Shown one piece after another: positions 35,280-46,482 of a stretch of 64,000 bases of DNA. Under the pieces are notes generated by a model. It did not search any database, had not been told where the DNA came from, and saw only the letters and a list, made by a program, of their open reading frames with translations. This stretch comes from Symsagittifera roscoffensis. Lineage: Eukaryota; Xenacoelomorpha; Acoela; Convolutidae. The stretch lies in the NCBI RefSeq assembly GCF_963678635.1, contig NC_087068.1:16932027-16996026 (forward strand). Direction: 5' to 3'. Both the position numbers and the translations under genes were made by a program. Within the stretch, counting starts at the first letter, position 1; every line of letters starts with the position of its first letter.

Positions 35280-36609
35280 AATAGTGCGCATGATAGAATA
35301 TATGCCTCAAAAAAAATTCAGGATCTGTCAAGCAAAAGGCCGCTGAAAAGTAGCTGAAAAAGAACTTTTGGAAAACCGTTTGGTATGCAGGAAATGAGCT
35401 AATACCTTTCAAATAACAAAAACAGTTTTAAATTAGATTTATCGAAAAACGTTAAGTAGATCTCCAGGTTCAAACCAGGATGCATACGAGCATGTTGATA
35501 AACCTATAGAAACAATTTTAAACAATTTACAGAACATTTTTTTTCCAATAAATTGAAGAATTTTCATTTCAAACTTTGCTATTGTTTCCTCGGTAACAGC
35601 CTGAGTTCAAACAACTCTACGGAATTATTCATCAATTTTTGTCTGATTCAAGACATTTTACGGAGCCAGTTCGCAAACAGTGAATTTCTATCTTTTGAAA
35701 ACGCCAAGATGAATCTGAAATCTCACAAAAGAAACTGTAAATCTCACAAAATTTTCTTTTTAAGTGTTAAAATAGTGTGCATGATAGAATATATGCCTAA
35801 AAAAAACTCAGGATCTGTCAAGCAAAAGGCCGCTAAAAAGTAGATGAAAAAAGAACTTTTGGAAAACCGTTTGACATGCATATCGGCATATCGACATGCC
35901 GGTCAACGAGCATGTTGATAAACCTATAGAAACAATTTTAAACAATTTACAGAACATTTTTTTTCCAATAATTTGAAGAATTTTCATTTCAAACTTTGCC
36001 ATTGTTTCCTCGGTAACAGCCTGAGTTCAAACAACTCTACGGAATTATTCATCAATTTTTGTCAAATTCAAGACATTTTACGGATCCAGTTCGCAAACAG
36101 TGAATTTCTATCTTTTGAAACGCCAAGATGAATCTGAAATCTCACAAAAGAAACTGTAAATCTCACAAAATTTTCTTTTTAAGTGTTAAAATAGTGTGCA
36201 TGATAGAATATATGCCTAAAAAAAACTCAGGATCTGTCAAGCAAAAGGCCGCTAAAAAGTAGATGAAAAAAGAACTTTTGGAAAACCGTTTGACATGCAT
36301 ATCTGCATATCGACATGCCGGTCAACGAGCATGTTGATAAACCTATAGAAACAATTTTAAACAATTTACAAAACATTTTTTTTCCAGTAATTTGAAGAAT
36401 TTTCATTTCAAACCTTGCTATTGTTTCCTCGGTAACAGCCTGAGTTCAAACAACTCTACGGAATTATTCATCAATTTTTGTCTGATTCAAAACATTTTAC
36501 GGAGCCAGTTCGCAAACAGTGAATTTCTATCTTTTGAAAACGCCAAGATGAATCTGTAATCTCACAAAAGAAACTGTAAATCTCACAAAATTTTCTTTTT
36601 GAGTGTTAG
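35280..36609. repeat. Tandem array, 419-bp unit, about three copies
   Basis: The marker 'aatagtgtgcatgatagaat' occurs at 35771 and 36190 (419 bp apart) and, diverged, at 35279. The last unit ends at 'gagtgttagg' near 36609. Two units contain the same short frame MPKKNSGSVKQKAAKK followed by a stop and then MKKELLENRLTCISAYRHAG in the same frame. The first unit is the most diverged. The basic SGSVKQKAAKK-type text resembles N-termini of some hAT transposases, which is a weak hint at the source. Confidence 0.85.
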
Positions 36610-37680
36610 GAAGTAATAATTTTAAAAACATCTCCTCAAAAACCAACAAAAAGATAAGAGTGTGTATCAAAAATGTTGCGCAGGACGAAGAATGTTTATT
36701 GCGTTTCGTTCAATTGAGGATCCTGTTGGAAACAAATTAAGGAAATTTTGGTATCAAGTGTTTCAACTTCTTGGGTAGGAATCATTTCTGATATCAAGAC
36801 TCCATTTTCTGTTGACGAAGGAGTTCGGTCCAAAATTTTTTTGGGTTTCTTTTTCTCTAGCCTTGTAACTAAACACTAATTTAACAAAAGTAAAACGATG
36901 TGACCAATTGGAGGCAATCTAAGACCACAGCATTAGAAACTGTATTCGTTTATGATAATTAGAACCAGAAAAAATTATTAAACGGCGCAAACTGTGTGTC
37001 TGGAAACATTGGTTGTTAGCTTTCTAAAAACTACAGTCAAAAATGCTTTCAAGAATTGTTATAACTCTGAATTAGTTCTTTTCCAACAATGCTTAAAAAC
37101 GTAGAGCATTTTCAAATCCTCTTTGGAAGCTCATCATGCGACCAGATAAAAGTTCTGTCATACTTTATTTGCCTCATGTGAAATTGTTTTGTCGGAAGCT
37201 CATTTATTTTGGACACCAATTATTTGATACTACCCATATTTAACTTTTGTCTTGCTTTTCCTAATAGATTGTAAATTTTTTGATACATTTTTTGTCTCAG
37301 TGATTTCGTTTTTAAGGCTGTTTTTATGTTTCATGTCGACTCGTTATTCTGTCTTTTTGGGACTACTTCTGAAAGGTACTGGTTAGGTTAGCTTTGATTT
37401 TTTCATGAAGTTTAGCAAAATTTTCGTTTTGTATAAATCAATTTTGTTTTTCGATGTAACTAATTTTTTTTCTCAGTAGATTTATTCGACGTTTCTAAGA
37501 AGCTTACATTTTATATCTTAGAACAAAAACCAAGTTCTGGTTTTTTGATATAACATCTCTCACCATTCTTCAATGACTCTTCTTTTTCATACATCTGGCA
37601 CTAGAAATCAATATTAAAATTTGACAGACACTTGAAAATTGCAAATAGTTTTTCAATTTTAGAGTGACAAATTACAACTA
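36610..37680. other. No gene recognised
   Basis: AT-rich DNA without supported exons or repeats. Confidence 0.35.
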
Positions 37681-37925
37681 AAAACAAGGATAGCCGGTTA
37701 CTGTGCAAGTACCACAGAATGTTCCTACTATTGCCTTAAAAAATACGATTTTTTTAAAATTAAGGTGGTGTTTTCTGTGTGGTGTGATAAAAAACCTCAA
37801 GATCAACAAAGAAAAAAGGCAGAAGCGACAGTCCTAGTTAATCAAGCAATTTTAAGCAGTTTTTGTAGAAAAATGGCAAGAAAAACGAAAAAAAAATTGT
37901 ACAAATAGTTCAGTTTTCTCCAAGT
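37681..37925. repeat. Dispersed repeat (related copies near 52825 and 53345)
   Basis: Shares 'aacaaggat.gccggttac', 'gcaagta.cacagaat' and 'taaaaaatacg' with 53345-53480 and, less well, with 52825-52890. Class unknown. Confidence 0.5.
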
Positions 37926-39069
37926 TATTTTTGAACATTTTTTTGAACTTTGAAGTTTTGATTCGCAGAATGGCGATAACAAACTCCAAAAACTAAGTTA
38001 CTCCAATAAAACTAAGTTTTCACGGCGTATTATAAGCTTAAATAAGCTATTATAAACCTGCAAGCCCACGTTTTTAGCTTGAAATTAAACTGATTTTCTC
38101 AACACTGCAAAACTTTTTCAAAATTTTAAAATGTCGTTCGAATCTCAATTAGAAGGGTTTTTTATGATATATCTCTTGGCCCATTCCAATGATAAGTTGT
38201 GGTAACTGATTTTGCCTTGAAAAACAACTAAAACGCAAGAATACTAAGTTCCTCCTCATTTTGAAAATGGTCGGAAAAAAACATGAAAACAAACATAAAC
38301 AGGTATCTATATTGAAACCTTTGTTTAAATTTTTGAATGAAAAATATAACTTATTTTCAATCGTATCACAAATAAAAGATTTTCATTATGGTAATAAACT
38401 CAAACCAATCAGACGTTGATTTATGGTACTCAATTTTGCGAGGAAAAAAACTAATTTTTTTAACAATAAAAACTGTAATAAATTCAAACACAACGTTACA
38501 AAATACATCCATCTGTTTTTTTAATTTGTTAATTAAACAAATTTGTTCTATAACAAAGGTTTCGGAAATTTTCTGTTAAATAGTTTGCCCTGAATTTCGG
38601 CTAGACCGTGATATTTAATTTTAGCCGATTGATTAAATTCAACATTTAGCAAAGTTTACAAAGGTCAGAGTGAAAAAATTTTTACAATAAGCCTTTGAAA
38701 ATGTTTATTGTTGGGTCTTAGAGATTCAGAATTTTTTGCTGCAAGTGCAAAAAAATCTACCAAATATAAAAATAAGTTGCTGTGGCTGATGAAAAAAAAA
38801 TAATCAAAATGGAAGCCGTGATCGGCGCAATTTTCCAAGGTAAAATGGTCGATAGCCTCAATTTTGTGGGAGCTTCGAAAAGTATGTCTCTATATGCGAC
38901 TAACAACTTGAATAGAACTAACCAGTTTTTGGTAGTTGTTTTCTGTGGTTGTCGAGAGATAACACAAAAATAACATGCATGAAAATGCATATCCAAGAAA
39001 GAAGCCAAGTTTACAGTTTCTGCTTCCAGCCATTTTTCCGTGCTAATTATAATTACCTTTACTTTGAAT
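37926..39069. other. No supported gene
   Basis: Both strands are open across part of 38757-39008; see the rejected list. Otherwise AT-rich. Confidence 0.35.
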
Positions 39070-39510
39070 TAATTATTTAATTTCAGCTATAACTTTTATG
39101 TTTTTCTCTGCGCCTAAATGCTGTAACTAAGCACGAAAGCGATCATAATACATGACGTATATATAAGAAAACCACAAAAATATTGTTATGAAAAATGGTT
39201 GTTTTAGAACGCTTTTTATATTCACTTTAAACTTGCATTTTGAACTTTAAATATAGCATAATCCAAACGAGCTTAAACTTGCAATAAAAATTACATTTTT
39301 TGAAAACTATTTAGTTAATTTTAGCTACAACTTTTTTTTCTCTGCGCTTAAATGCTCTAACTAAGCACGAAAGCGATCGTAATAAATGACGTATATAAAA
39401 CAAAGGGCACAAAATATTGTAAAGAAAATTGGCAGTGTTAGAACGCGTTTTATATTTAGTTTAAAGTTGCATTTTGAACTTGAAGCATATCATAATCAAA
39501 ACGAGCTTAC
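39070..39510. repeat. Two-copy tandem duplication, 234-bp period
   Basis: 'ctaagcacgaaagcgatc' occurs near 39127 and 39361 with matching flanks ('tctctgcgc.taaatgct', 'agaacgc.ttttatatt', 'gcattttgaact'). Confidence 0.75.
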
Positions 39511-39614
39511 TTTCAGTTCGTTGCGTTAATTCAATTGTTTTAAATTCAAATCTATCGCCCGCACCACAGTTGTTTTTTATTAAAAATTAATTATACTACA
39601 GTGGAGTTGTATGT

Positions 39615-39825
39615 GTTGAAACAACTGCGTATTCATACTCGTCAGTAAGCAGACAAATGCAACATTACCCAATCAAAATCGAGATAAGAAAGCAAATTTA
39701 CTGTAGTTGCTACTGTATTTGATACAAATAATTTTTAATGATCCATTTCTTCCTTGTCTCAATTCTGATTGGTTAATATAATGTTTGTCTGCTTACTGAC
39801 GAGTATGAATACGTGGTTGTCTAAG
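39615..39825. mobile_element. Foldback element with 30-bp perfect inverted repeat
   Basis: Left arm 39628-39657 and right arm 39783-39812 are exact reverse complements (cgtattcatactcgtcagta and onward). The pairing continues with mismatches inwards ('aatcaaaatcgagataagaa' against 'ttcttccttgtctcaattctg') and outwards (acaact/ggttgt). No coding potential; typical of a small MITE. Confidence 0.75.
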
Positions 39826-40040
39826 TACTGCAAGGTGATCGACCAAACTGTTGTCTATATAATTGATTATCATGGCAAAATTAGAGATTGTATTGGATTT
39901 TTCTGCGGGATTGCATTACTTATATGCTGTTAGTTACTCAAATTAACGTTTCAATTCAATTGTATTTATTAATACGGTTAGTTTTGAACGAACGTACGTA
40001 CATTTGGGGGAGGGGAATTTTATGGTTGATCTCAATAAAG

Positions 40041-40215
40041 AATAGGACTGCTCGAATCAGGGCGAAGTTGTGAATGTTCCGACTGCGATTTGAATTATAT
40101 GGAGTAATTTATAATACATTAATTGATGAAATTGTCAAAAAAATTTCAGTTATTTTCCACCCCATACGCAATGTAAAGTACGTACAAAGTGAAAACCGCA
40201 AAAGTAATAACCTGT
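40041..40215 (-). mobile_element. Helentron-like 3' fragment
   Basis: 'aataggactgctcgaatcag', a decayed hairpin, 'gaatgttccgactgcgattt', then 'tccaccccatacgcaatgta', which matches the 'cccacacgccatataaagta' block. Confidence 0.55.
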
Positions 40216-40499
40216 ATTGAACCTGAAAATGAAATGAAAAAAATTGATTGCTAAAATCCATAAGCTGAAAAACGTTTATATATTGTCTTGTTATCTTATG
40301 CAGTTTCGGATCTAGCATCTTTTTCGTCTTCTTGTCTGTTTCAGTGACGCGAGTTTCTACGTATTTTTCCGGGGGGTGGCAGAATTAGAAAAAAAGAATT
40401 GTTAAAATTGAATGCAATATCGAGCAAAAATTAGTCTAGTTTATACAATATTGAGTTAGCAATGTTTGGCGCAAAATCTGCCTATGTGACACTGAACGT

Positions 40500-40800
40500 T
40501 CATTTTCACTTCTTTATGAATGTAAAAAAAAATAAACTCGTTAAGCGATTTTCCTTCATATCAGATCGAAGCTAGTTTTTCAACAGTTCATACTGGAGAA
40601 GAAGCGTTCGGCAGTGCAAACTATTACTGGAAGGCTAATCCAATTCGGAGTAGTACGTACACGACTGGCATTGTCAATTTGTGACAATTTTCAAGGCATC
40701 GCTGAATACTGCTGGCATTGTGCTATAGAGGGCAAGCGCCACATATTCCTTAAGATGTGGAACTCGCTCCTAAAATCGGCATCCAGCTACAAAAATTGAA
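40500..40800 (-). pseudogene. hAT transposase C-terminal relic
   Basis: On the minus strand, around 40580-40640, the text VIVCTAERFFSSMN aligns with the dimerisation region of hAT transposases ('S...ER.FS....' motif). After one stop and a frameshift comes KTSF, then MKENRLTSL, matching the following 'KT.LRS.M...RL..L' motif. The frameshift and stops show it is dead. The plus-strand 61-residue frame is a shadow. No terminal inverted repeats were assigned. Confidence 0.5.
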
Positions 40801-40885
40801 AGAAAAAAACCAAAAATTGGACCTTTTGGTGGCAATGGGGTCGAATCCAAAAAAATGGCGTCCAAATCAATCCCCCCTTTAATCT
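40790..40885. mobile_element. Possible scrap of hAT-type MITE
   Basis: 'gaccttttggtggcaatggg' followed by 'gtcgaatcc' and a CCCCCC run resembles the right end of the element at 51282-51723. Weak. Confidence 0.3.
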
Positions 40886-41030
40886 ACTTCTAACAGTGGC
40901 CACAAAGTTTGACAGTTTTTAAAAAATCGGAAAAGCTAAATAAAATTCTCTACCTGAAAATTTTAGGAAGGATGAACTTAACTTGATTCTGAAAAGGTAC
41001 TATAAACGAGCTTCTTAAAGGCCAGGTAAT

Positions 41031-41507
41031 TGTTCCGACTTTTCTAACAAAAGTAACGGAATATTTGAGCTGGGTTAGATTTTTTTCAGACAAAATCTCG
41101 ACTTTTTGACCAGCCTTTTTAGACGGATGTTTTTTATCATTCAAAAAGTTTTGTTGTCCTGAGCCTAAATTTCACCTGGTATAATTTTTCGTGAAGTTAT
41201 GGGGGTTTAAAGATTGCCGTTTTGGCCAATTTGGGACAAATAACGCGCGATATATTTCGCGCTAGAAACGCGCAAGCGGAGATTTAATCCGTCTTAGAAA
41301 TCGTTCCAAATTAAGTCAAGTTAGTGGGAGCAAAATCTATCAATTTGTACTTTATATGGCGCGTGGGGAGATGATTTTCACAAAAAATCTCAACTTAAAA
41401 AATTAGTTATTTTTTTACATTTAACTTTTTCATGTTATTACTGCTCTATATGATCTTGAAAAGTAGTCATAACATTCAGGGCTTTGCCCTGATACGAGCA
41501 GTCTTGT
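41031..41507 (+). mobile_element. Helentron-like element, near full length
   Basis: Starts tgttccgacttttctaacaa, runs through 'aacgcgcgatatatttcgcg' and 'ggagatttaatccgtctta', and ends with the hairpin tcagggctttgccctga and tacgagcagtcttg. The subterminal inverse repeat is mutated (agtcataaca). Confidence 0.8.
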
Positions 41508-41878
41508 TCAACTTTGGTCCAGATCAAAGAATGGTAGGGCGGAACTTGACTTGATCTATTGGGAGCAGAGGTTGTTATATTGACCCAGTATGAATTACAA
41601 CAAAGACTATGATCATATTTAGCTCAGGATTCGAGCGAACATTTGTTTCACAAATGAATGACGTTGACGATAGTGTATTTGGGCTGGTAGAATGCTTTTA
41701 AATAGGTAGGGAATCTTCTGCACCAAAATTGGACAATACGCGACTTTTTATGATATTATTTGAATTGGTCATCAGCGAAGTGAAGGTTGTAGTGACAATT
41801 TGGTGCATCCAGTTGTTGCATCTGTTGTCAAACAAATGATTTTTGTTAGTGCTCATTTTTTTGCTTTTTTCATGTCTT

Positions 41879-42176
41879 TGTAGTAGTTAGAACATAGCTG
41901 AAAGATGCCCGAGGGAAAAAGAGCCCGGCCTGAGTGCACGAAATGCCCAAGTGCGGCTCTTTTGCCCGAGGCAATCTTCAACTATGTTCTAACTGTTGAA
42001 GAGTATGTTTTTGCTCTTTCTGCGTGAAAGATGCCTGAAAATTTTGAAAGACCCCGGAAAAGTGCGCGAAACTATGCAAATGATTTTGTTTTTCATTCAT
42101 GCGTTCTAATATTTCATTTTTCATTCATGTCTTGTGAAAGAACATGTGTGAAAAAGCAAAAACATACTCTTCAAAA
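41879..42176. mobile_element. Two adjoining foldback elements
   Basis: The first, about 41879-41997, has arms 'gttagaacatag.tgaa' and 'ttcaactatgttctaac' plus an inner pair aaagagcc / ggctcttt. The second has arms TTGAAGAGTATGTTTTTGCT (about 41995) and its exact reverse complement (about 42157-42176). The two share a boundary, so one probably inserted at the end of the other. Confidence 0.65.
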
Positions 42177-42759
42177 ATTGAGGCTAGCTTTCTAGACTCA
42201 AACGTATAACTAACAATTTAAATTTTCATTGTCAACAAAAAAATGATGGGCCGAAATTTCTCAACAGACTCGGATCATTTCAAAAAACTGTTCCGAATTC
42301 GGAAAAAGCAGAGTATTCAGGTTCATGTTTTTCAGACTGATTTCAAACTCCTTCTAGACCTGTTTCGACTTTTCATTTCGACTCCATTTAGACTTAGCAC
42401 AAAAAAAATTCAGTTTACACAAAAAAAATTACGTTGATGTTTGAGAAAGCTTGCCGTATTCTACAAAATCAAGTATTGAAATCACTGAAATATATAATCA
42501 GGTTGCTAAAACTATCTATTTTTGTTTTATTGATCCAATCCGTTCGGTACACTGATGCGTCGGTTTAGTCTCCTACTGCAAATAGTATCATTACCTGGTA
42601 GTTTACATTGCGTGATGGAGGAACATCAATTGGAAAAAAGTGAAAATCAACTTTTTCTTTACTAAAATTTGTTTGTACTTTTTTAGGGGCAGCCGCAACA
42701 TGTTGGCCATTTTTTTAAAAATAAAAGCAGTCTGATAAACACAAAGTTTTCTTTTTTAA
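42177..42759. other. No gene recognised
   Basis: AT-rich with short chance ORFs. Confidence 0.35.
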
Positions 42760-43190
42760 ATTACTTTACGGTTCCGACTACCTTGATTTGGTGGCCAGTA
42801 TTTGGCTTCTTTCTGGTCGCATTATGCCTCAAGTAAAGTTGCTAAGAGACACAGGGGCTGGTTCATATATCTTGTCTGGTTTTTATAGTAGCTCAAGTTA
42901 GTGCTAAAACCTCGCCTTACATTTATCAGAGTTTGCCGTCTGATAGTTAAATAAAAAGCTATAAAAACCCAAGAAAAAAAGAATGAACTAATAAAGAAAA
43001 AGAAGAACAACTAATTTCTATAACCAACGAAACGGGGAGGTTTTTACTGTTAATTTTGCCTTGGTTCCAACTGCCTGTAGTCCGCATCTAGACTGATAGT
43101 TGATTTATGTAGCTATTCCTTGTCAGCGTCTTAGGTTACCAGTACTTCTGCCTACTTCTCCCGAAATCCGTGACCTTGATTTGATCCAAA
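42760..43190 (+). pseudogene. Retroviral-type aspartic protease relic (LTR retrotransposon)
   Basis: From about 42828 the plus strand reads PQVKLLRDTGAGSYIL, which carries the D-T-G active-site triad in the setting 'LRDTGA' common in retropepsins of Ty3/gypsy-like elements. The downstream frame breaks up. 43030-43180 is also unusually GC-balanced and may be the rest of the protease domain, frameshifted. No RT or LTR nearby was recognised. The hydrophobic minus-strand frame here is a shadow. Confidence 0.45.
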
Positions 43191-43625
43191 AATATATTTA
43201 TTCTTAATTTGTGTCTTATTAAAAGATGTAAAATGAAAAGAATTAATAAAATGAAGCAAAAAAAACTTTACTGAAAATATTTTCTGAAGCTTCTGACATT
43301 CTACACGCACCTAAGAAAAGTGAAAAAAAAAAGATTATAATGGATTTTTGTGGTCTAAAACATTGTCAATATAATCGATTCGCATATTAGGCTTAGACAA
43401 CAAAATTGTACAAAAAATGGATTTATATCCATTTCTTCTCGCAAAAAATAATGCCTTATAATTCATTTGAAATTCATTATAATGGATTATAAAATAAATA
43501 CAAAATCCTATTAAAATGGATTTAAATTAATATGATTTTTGTTTCGCGTCGTGCAAAATTTTCCAAGATTTTTTGTATTTATCAAATGAGTAATCCGTAA
43601 TCTTTGCAAAGTGAATGTTAACTTC
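43191..43625. other. No gene recognised
   Basis: AT-rich, with repeated 'ataatggattt' scraps. Confidence 0.35.
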
Positions 43626-44030
43626 TCCCCCCTAACGTTTGGCCCATTGCTACTTTACAACCCCCATCCCAACGTTTGCCCCTTTGCCCCTTTGCCCCCA
43701 CACCTGAACCACCACCCCCATCTGGCCTTTTGGGGCACCCCCACACCTGAACCACACCCCCACCTAAACCAACAACCCCCATCCACCTGAACCCGCCCTC
43801 TGATCCGGTTCAGGTAGGGTGGGTGTGGGGTGGGGGTTGGTTCAGTTGGGATTCAGTTGACGGAAGGTTGTTTGCTTAGGTGGGGGCAGGGTCGGGATTG
43901 GTTCAGGTGGGGGATGGCGGGCATAAGGGTACAAATTGCACCTTTTGTACCCTTACACCCGCCATCTCCCACCTGAAACAATCCCAATCCTGCCCCCAAA
44001 TGAATCAAACCCTCAAGAGGCAAACATTGG
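43626..44030. repeat. C-rich / G-rich foldback with strand switches
   Basis: 43626-43800 is C-rich (repeated 'cacctgaacc', 'cccctttg'), 43805-43920 is G-rich ('ggttcaggt', 'ggtggggg') and 43945-44000 is C-rich again. Between the last two arms is a near-perfect hairpin around gcataagggtacaaattgca (about 43920-43965), so the arms can pair. Short ORFs here are products of the low-complexity sequence. Confidence 0.75.
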
Positions 44031-44966
44031 GGGATGTAAGCTGGCAATTGTTGAAAGGAACAAAATTCAGTTATTGAGTAACATAAAAAAGGAACAAAAT
44101 TATCAAAGTTTTAAAATAATCAAAAATAACCAACTTTAGTTTTAAAAACGTAGAAAAAACTTTATGTGCGTTGAAGTTCGCTTCTCAATAAATTGGAAAA
44201 AAAATCGACTTTTTTCTGAGTTTTTTTATTCGTGTCCACAAAAATAGAAAATTAAATATTATAATGGATCAAAAAAAATTTTTGTTTCCTTGAAAAATGG
44301 TAATATTATAATGCATAATAGATTATAATAGATTTTTGTTCACGTTTGTGGACGCTGACAGTGAAACTCAATTATAATTGATGTTCATTCATCAAACTCC
44401 AATGCGGGTAGCTTTAGAGCAATGAGGATTTTGAGTCCATTTTTTTCATTTGCGAATCTTCAAGTTTTTTCTGGGTTTTGTTTCCATCTTTTGCTCATGG
44501 AAAATTTCTACAGTAATCATTTGTTGAATTTTGATGTAAAAATTAAATAGTATATGTAAAAATAGAGTATTAATTTATTTTTTAAGTTATTTTAACTCAA
44601 ATCTCAATTAAAATTTTGTTAAAAAGGGATCTTAGTTTTTCAGGATTTGAAAGAAAAAAATTTTCAATTGCAAAATTTCTTAAAACCTTTTTCTGTTAGT
44701 GTAGTATAAGCAACACAACAAAATCAACTACGAGGAAAAAAGCATCTGATGGGGTCAAATTAGGTTTTACTTTTAAAATAGTTTGAAAACTTTTCATTTT
44801 CAAGATCACTCCTGAAGATCAAGCTATTGCGTTATTTTTATTTTATAAAGCTAAAGTGGTTATTTGGTTTCTAAGCATAAGTTTCGCCAAAAAAGACATC
44901 ATTCAAATTAATCAGTGTCATGTCAGGAGTACTTGTTTTTCAAAAAAAAAAGAGAAAATGAAATGA
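44031..44966. other. No gene recognised
   Basis: AT-rich, with scattered ataatgga-type motifs. Confidence 0.35.
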
Positions 44967-45130
44967 AACAAGACTGCTCGTATCAAGCCCTGAGTGTACA
45001 AAATGATAAATTTCGCTCCTAGTAACATTGCAATTATGTCAAATAACCTGCTTCAAACAATTTGCAACGATTTTCAACAATTAAATTTCGGTTTACGGGT
45101 TAATTTTAATTAAATCACTATCGGCCAGCA
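44967..45130 (-). mobile_element. Helentron-like fragment
   Basis: 'acaagactgctcgtatcaa' 3' end with the hairpin partly lost ('gccctga'), then 'aaatttcgctcctagtaaca' and 'tgtcaaataacctgcttca' from the family interior. Confidence 0.55.
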
Positions 45131-45343
45131 ATAAAACAAAGCATAAATGTCACAAAGCACAAATGATTGCGATCGCGTGAATTGCATGCGGCACTTTTGC
45201 CTAAATAGCGTCTTCCATCGGAAGTGAAGAGCTCAAAAACGTGCATTAATGGACCTCAGAAAAAGTTTTCTGTTGAAACTCAATCCCGCCTCCCTCTTCG
45301 TAAAAAACCTACATCCGACTCTAAAGAAGTGTGTCCCTCACCA

Positions 45344-45738
45344 GCGGATTTAGGAGGGGGGCGGACGCACCCCCTCAGGGTTTTGATCCCCTGCCGACCC
45401 AAAGGGTCCCTCTTTGTGTTATTTTGAGGTATCAATTTTCGGCTGACTGACTCTAAAATTTTTCTAAAGGCGCCTTTGTCGCTAAAATATACTAATTTTG
45501 AGATGGGGCTGGCAGAAAAACTCAATTTTTGGGTAAAAATTTTCCAAAAAAGCCTAAGACGCCTTTTTTTTGGCCTGGTTTTTCAAAAATTTTCCTGCGG
45601 CGCAGAAAATTTTGTCAAAATGCGCCCTTAAGCTGATTTTGGAGAGCTCAGAAAATCAATTTGGTCGACCTGAAAAAAAAGGTCGACAAAATTCTCCGCC
45701 CCACCCCTTCGAGAAAAATCTTAGATCCGCCCCTGCTG
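45344..45738 (-). mobile_element. hAT-type MITE (same family as 51282-51723)
   Basis: Left end cagcggatttagg and right end 'tcttagatccgcccctg' form imperfect terminal inverted repeats. The interior contains 'gacccaaagggtccc', 'aaaggcgcctttgtc' and 'ggtcgacctgaaaaaaaagg' in reverse order relative to the copy at 51282. No clear 8-bp duplication here. Confidence 0.65.
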
Positions 45739-46286
45739 TCTTCTGTTGTTTTTGTACAAGAAAACGAAGTCGAGACATTCTCAACCAGTTGTCAGTTTTT
45801 TTTCACTCCATGTTTTTTTTTAGTTCATGCTTGAGCACAGCTACTACATAAAAAAGTCTCCATCACAGAAATTTACATTGGCTATACGGGTACACCTGTC
45901 TAGAAAAGCTGCTTAGACACAATAGTTACTGCTGCTTAATCCCAAGTTGTACATTCGAATCAACAAGACACTCACATTTCAGATAGCATTTTGTTATTAT
46001 TTCCAAGGGAAGTTAAAAACAAATAACCACAGTAAACAACATATCTGTTTCCATAAGATGCTTCCTTTGTTGTATTTTTACTTTCGCTATCGACAATTTT
46101 TGTGTTATTGTGTCGGTTTCTATAAAACTTGACTTTTTCTAAGATTTTGAGAGAAATTTTTGTGATTAAAGAAAAGTTCTTGTTTTCGGCTGCGTAAGTT
46201 GCTCAATTCTTATTGACCAAAAAAAAAACAATCAAGTAAAGTTTTGATTGCGTTATATTTATAAATTTTTCTTTTATTCTTGAGCC
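45739..46286 (+). promoter_or_regulatory. Upstream region / probable 5' UTR of the TRPN gene
   Basis: No TATA box or initiator could be fixed. The ATG at 46287 has a favourable context (gagccATGGcc). It is the region in which a start site for TRPN should lie, unless a non-coding first exon is further upstream. Confidence 0.3.
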
Positions 46287-46482
46287 ATGGCCCCTTCGGG
46301 CGGCGTTGGGGGAGATACCGATGCTCAGCAGAAGGGCGTGGGGTTGGCCACGGGAAGTGTAGTAAACAATAACATCATCAACAACAACAACAGCAACAAA
46401 AACAACAGCAGCAATAATCATAATGCAAACAACAGGCATTCTCCCGACTCGGGAGTTGAGACGAATACAAATGAAGGATGCA
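46287..46482 (+). CDS. nompC: TRPN exon 1: start codon and Asn-rich leader
   Basis: 65 codons plus one base; donor gtaagt. MAPSGGVGGDTDAQQKGV then a poly-Asn/Ser tract (about residues 27-50) from an AAC-rich microsatellite, then HSPDSGVETN. Leaders of TRPN proteins are poorly conserved, so this exon rests on the open frame, start context and phase match to exon 2. Confidence 0.75.

Noticed and set aside
38757-39008. Minus-strand frame ending in a hydrophobic stretch (PWKIAPITASILIIFF...), considered as the missing signal-anchor exon of the sulfotransferase
   Set aside because: Its donor (gtagat) leaves the frame in phase 2. Joining it to the exon at 34937 creates an immediate stop (TG + A). 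The plus strand is equally open, so neither strand is supported.
43853-44139. Overlapping ORFs on both strands in the G/C-rich island
   Set aside because: They arise from the low-complexity foldback; the translated text repeats with the DNA repeat.
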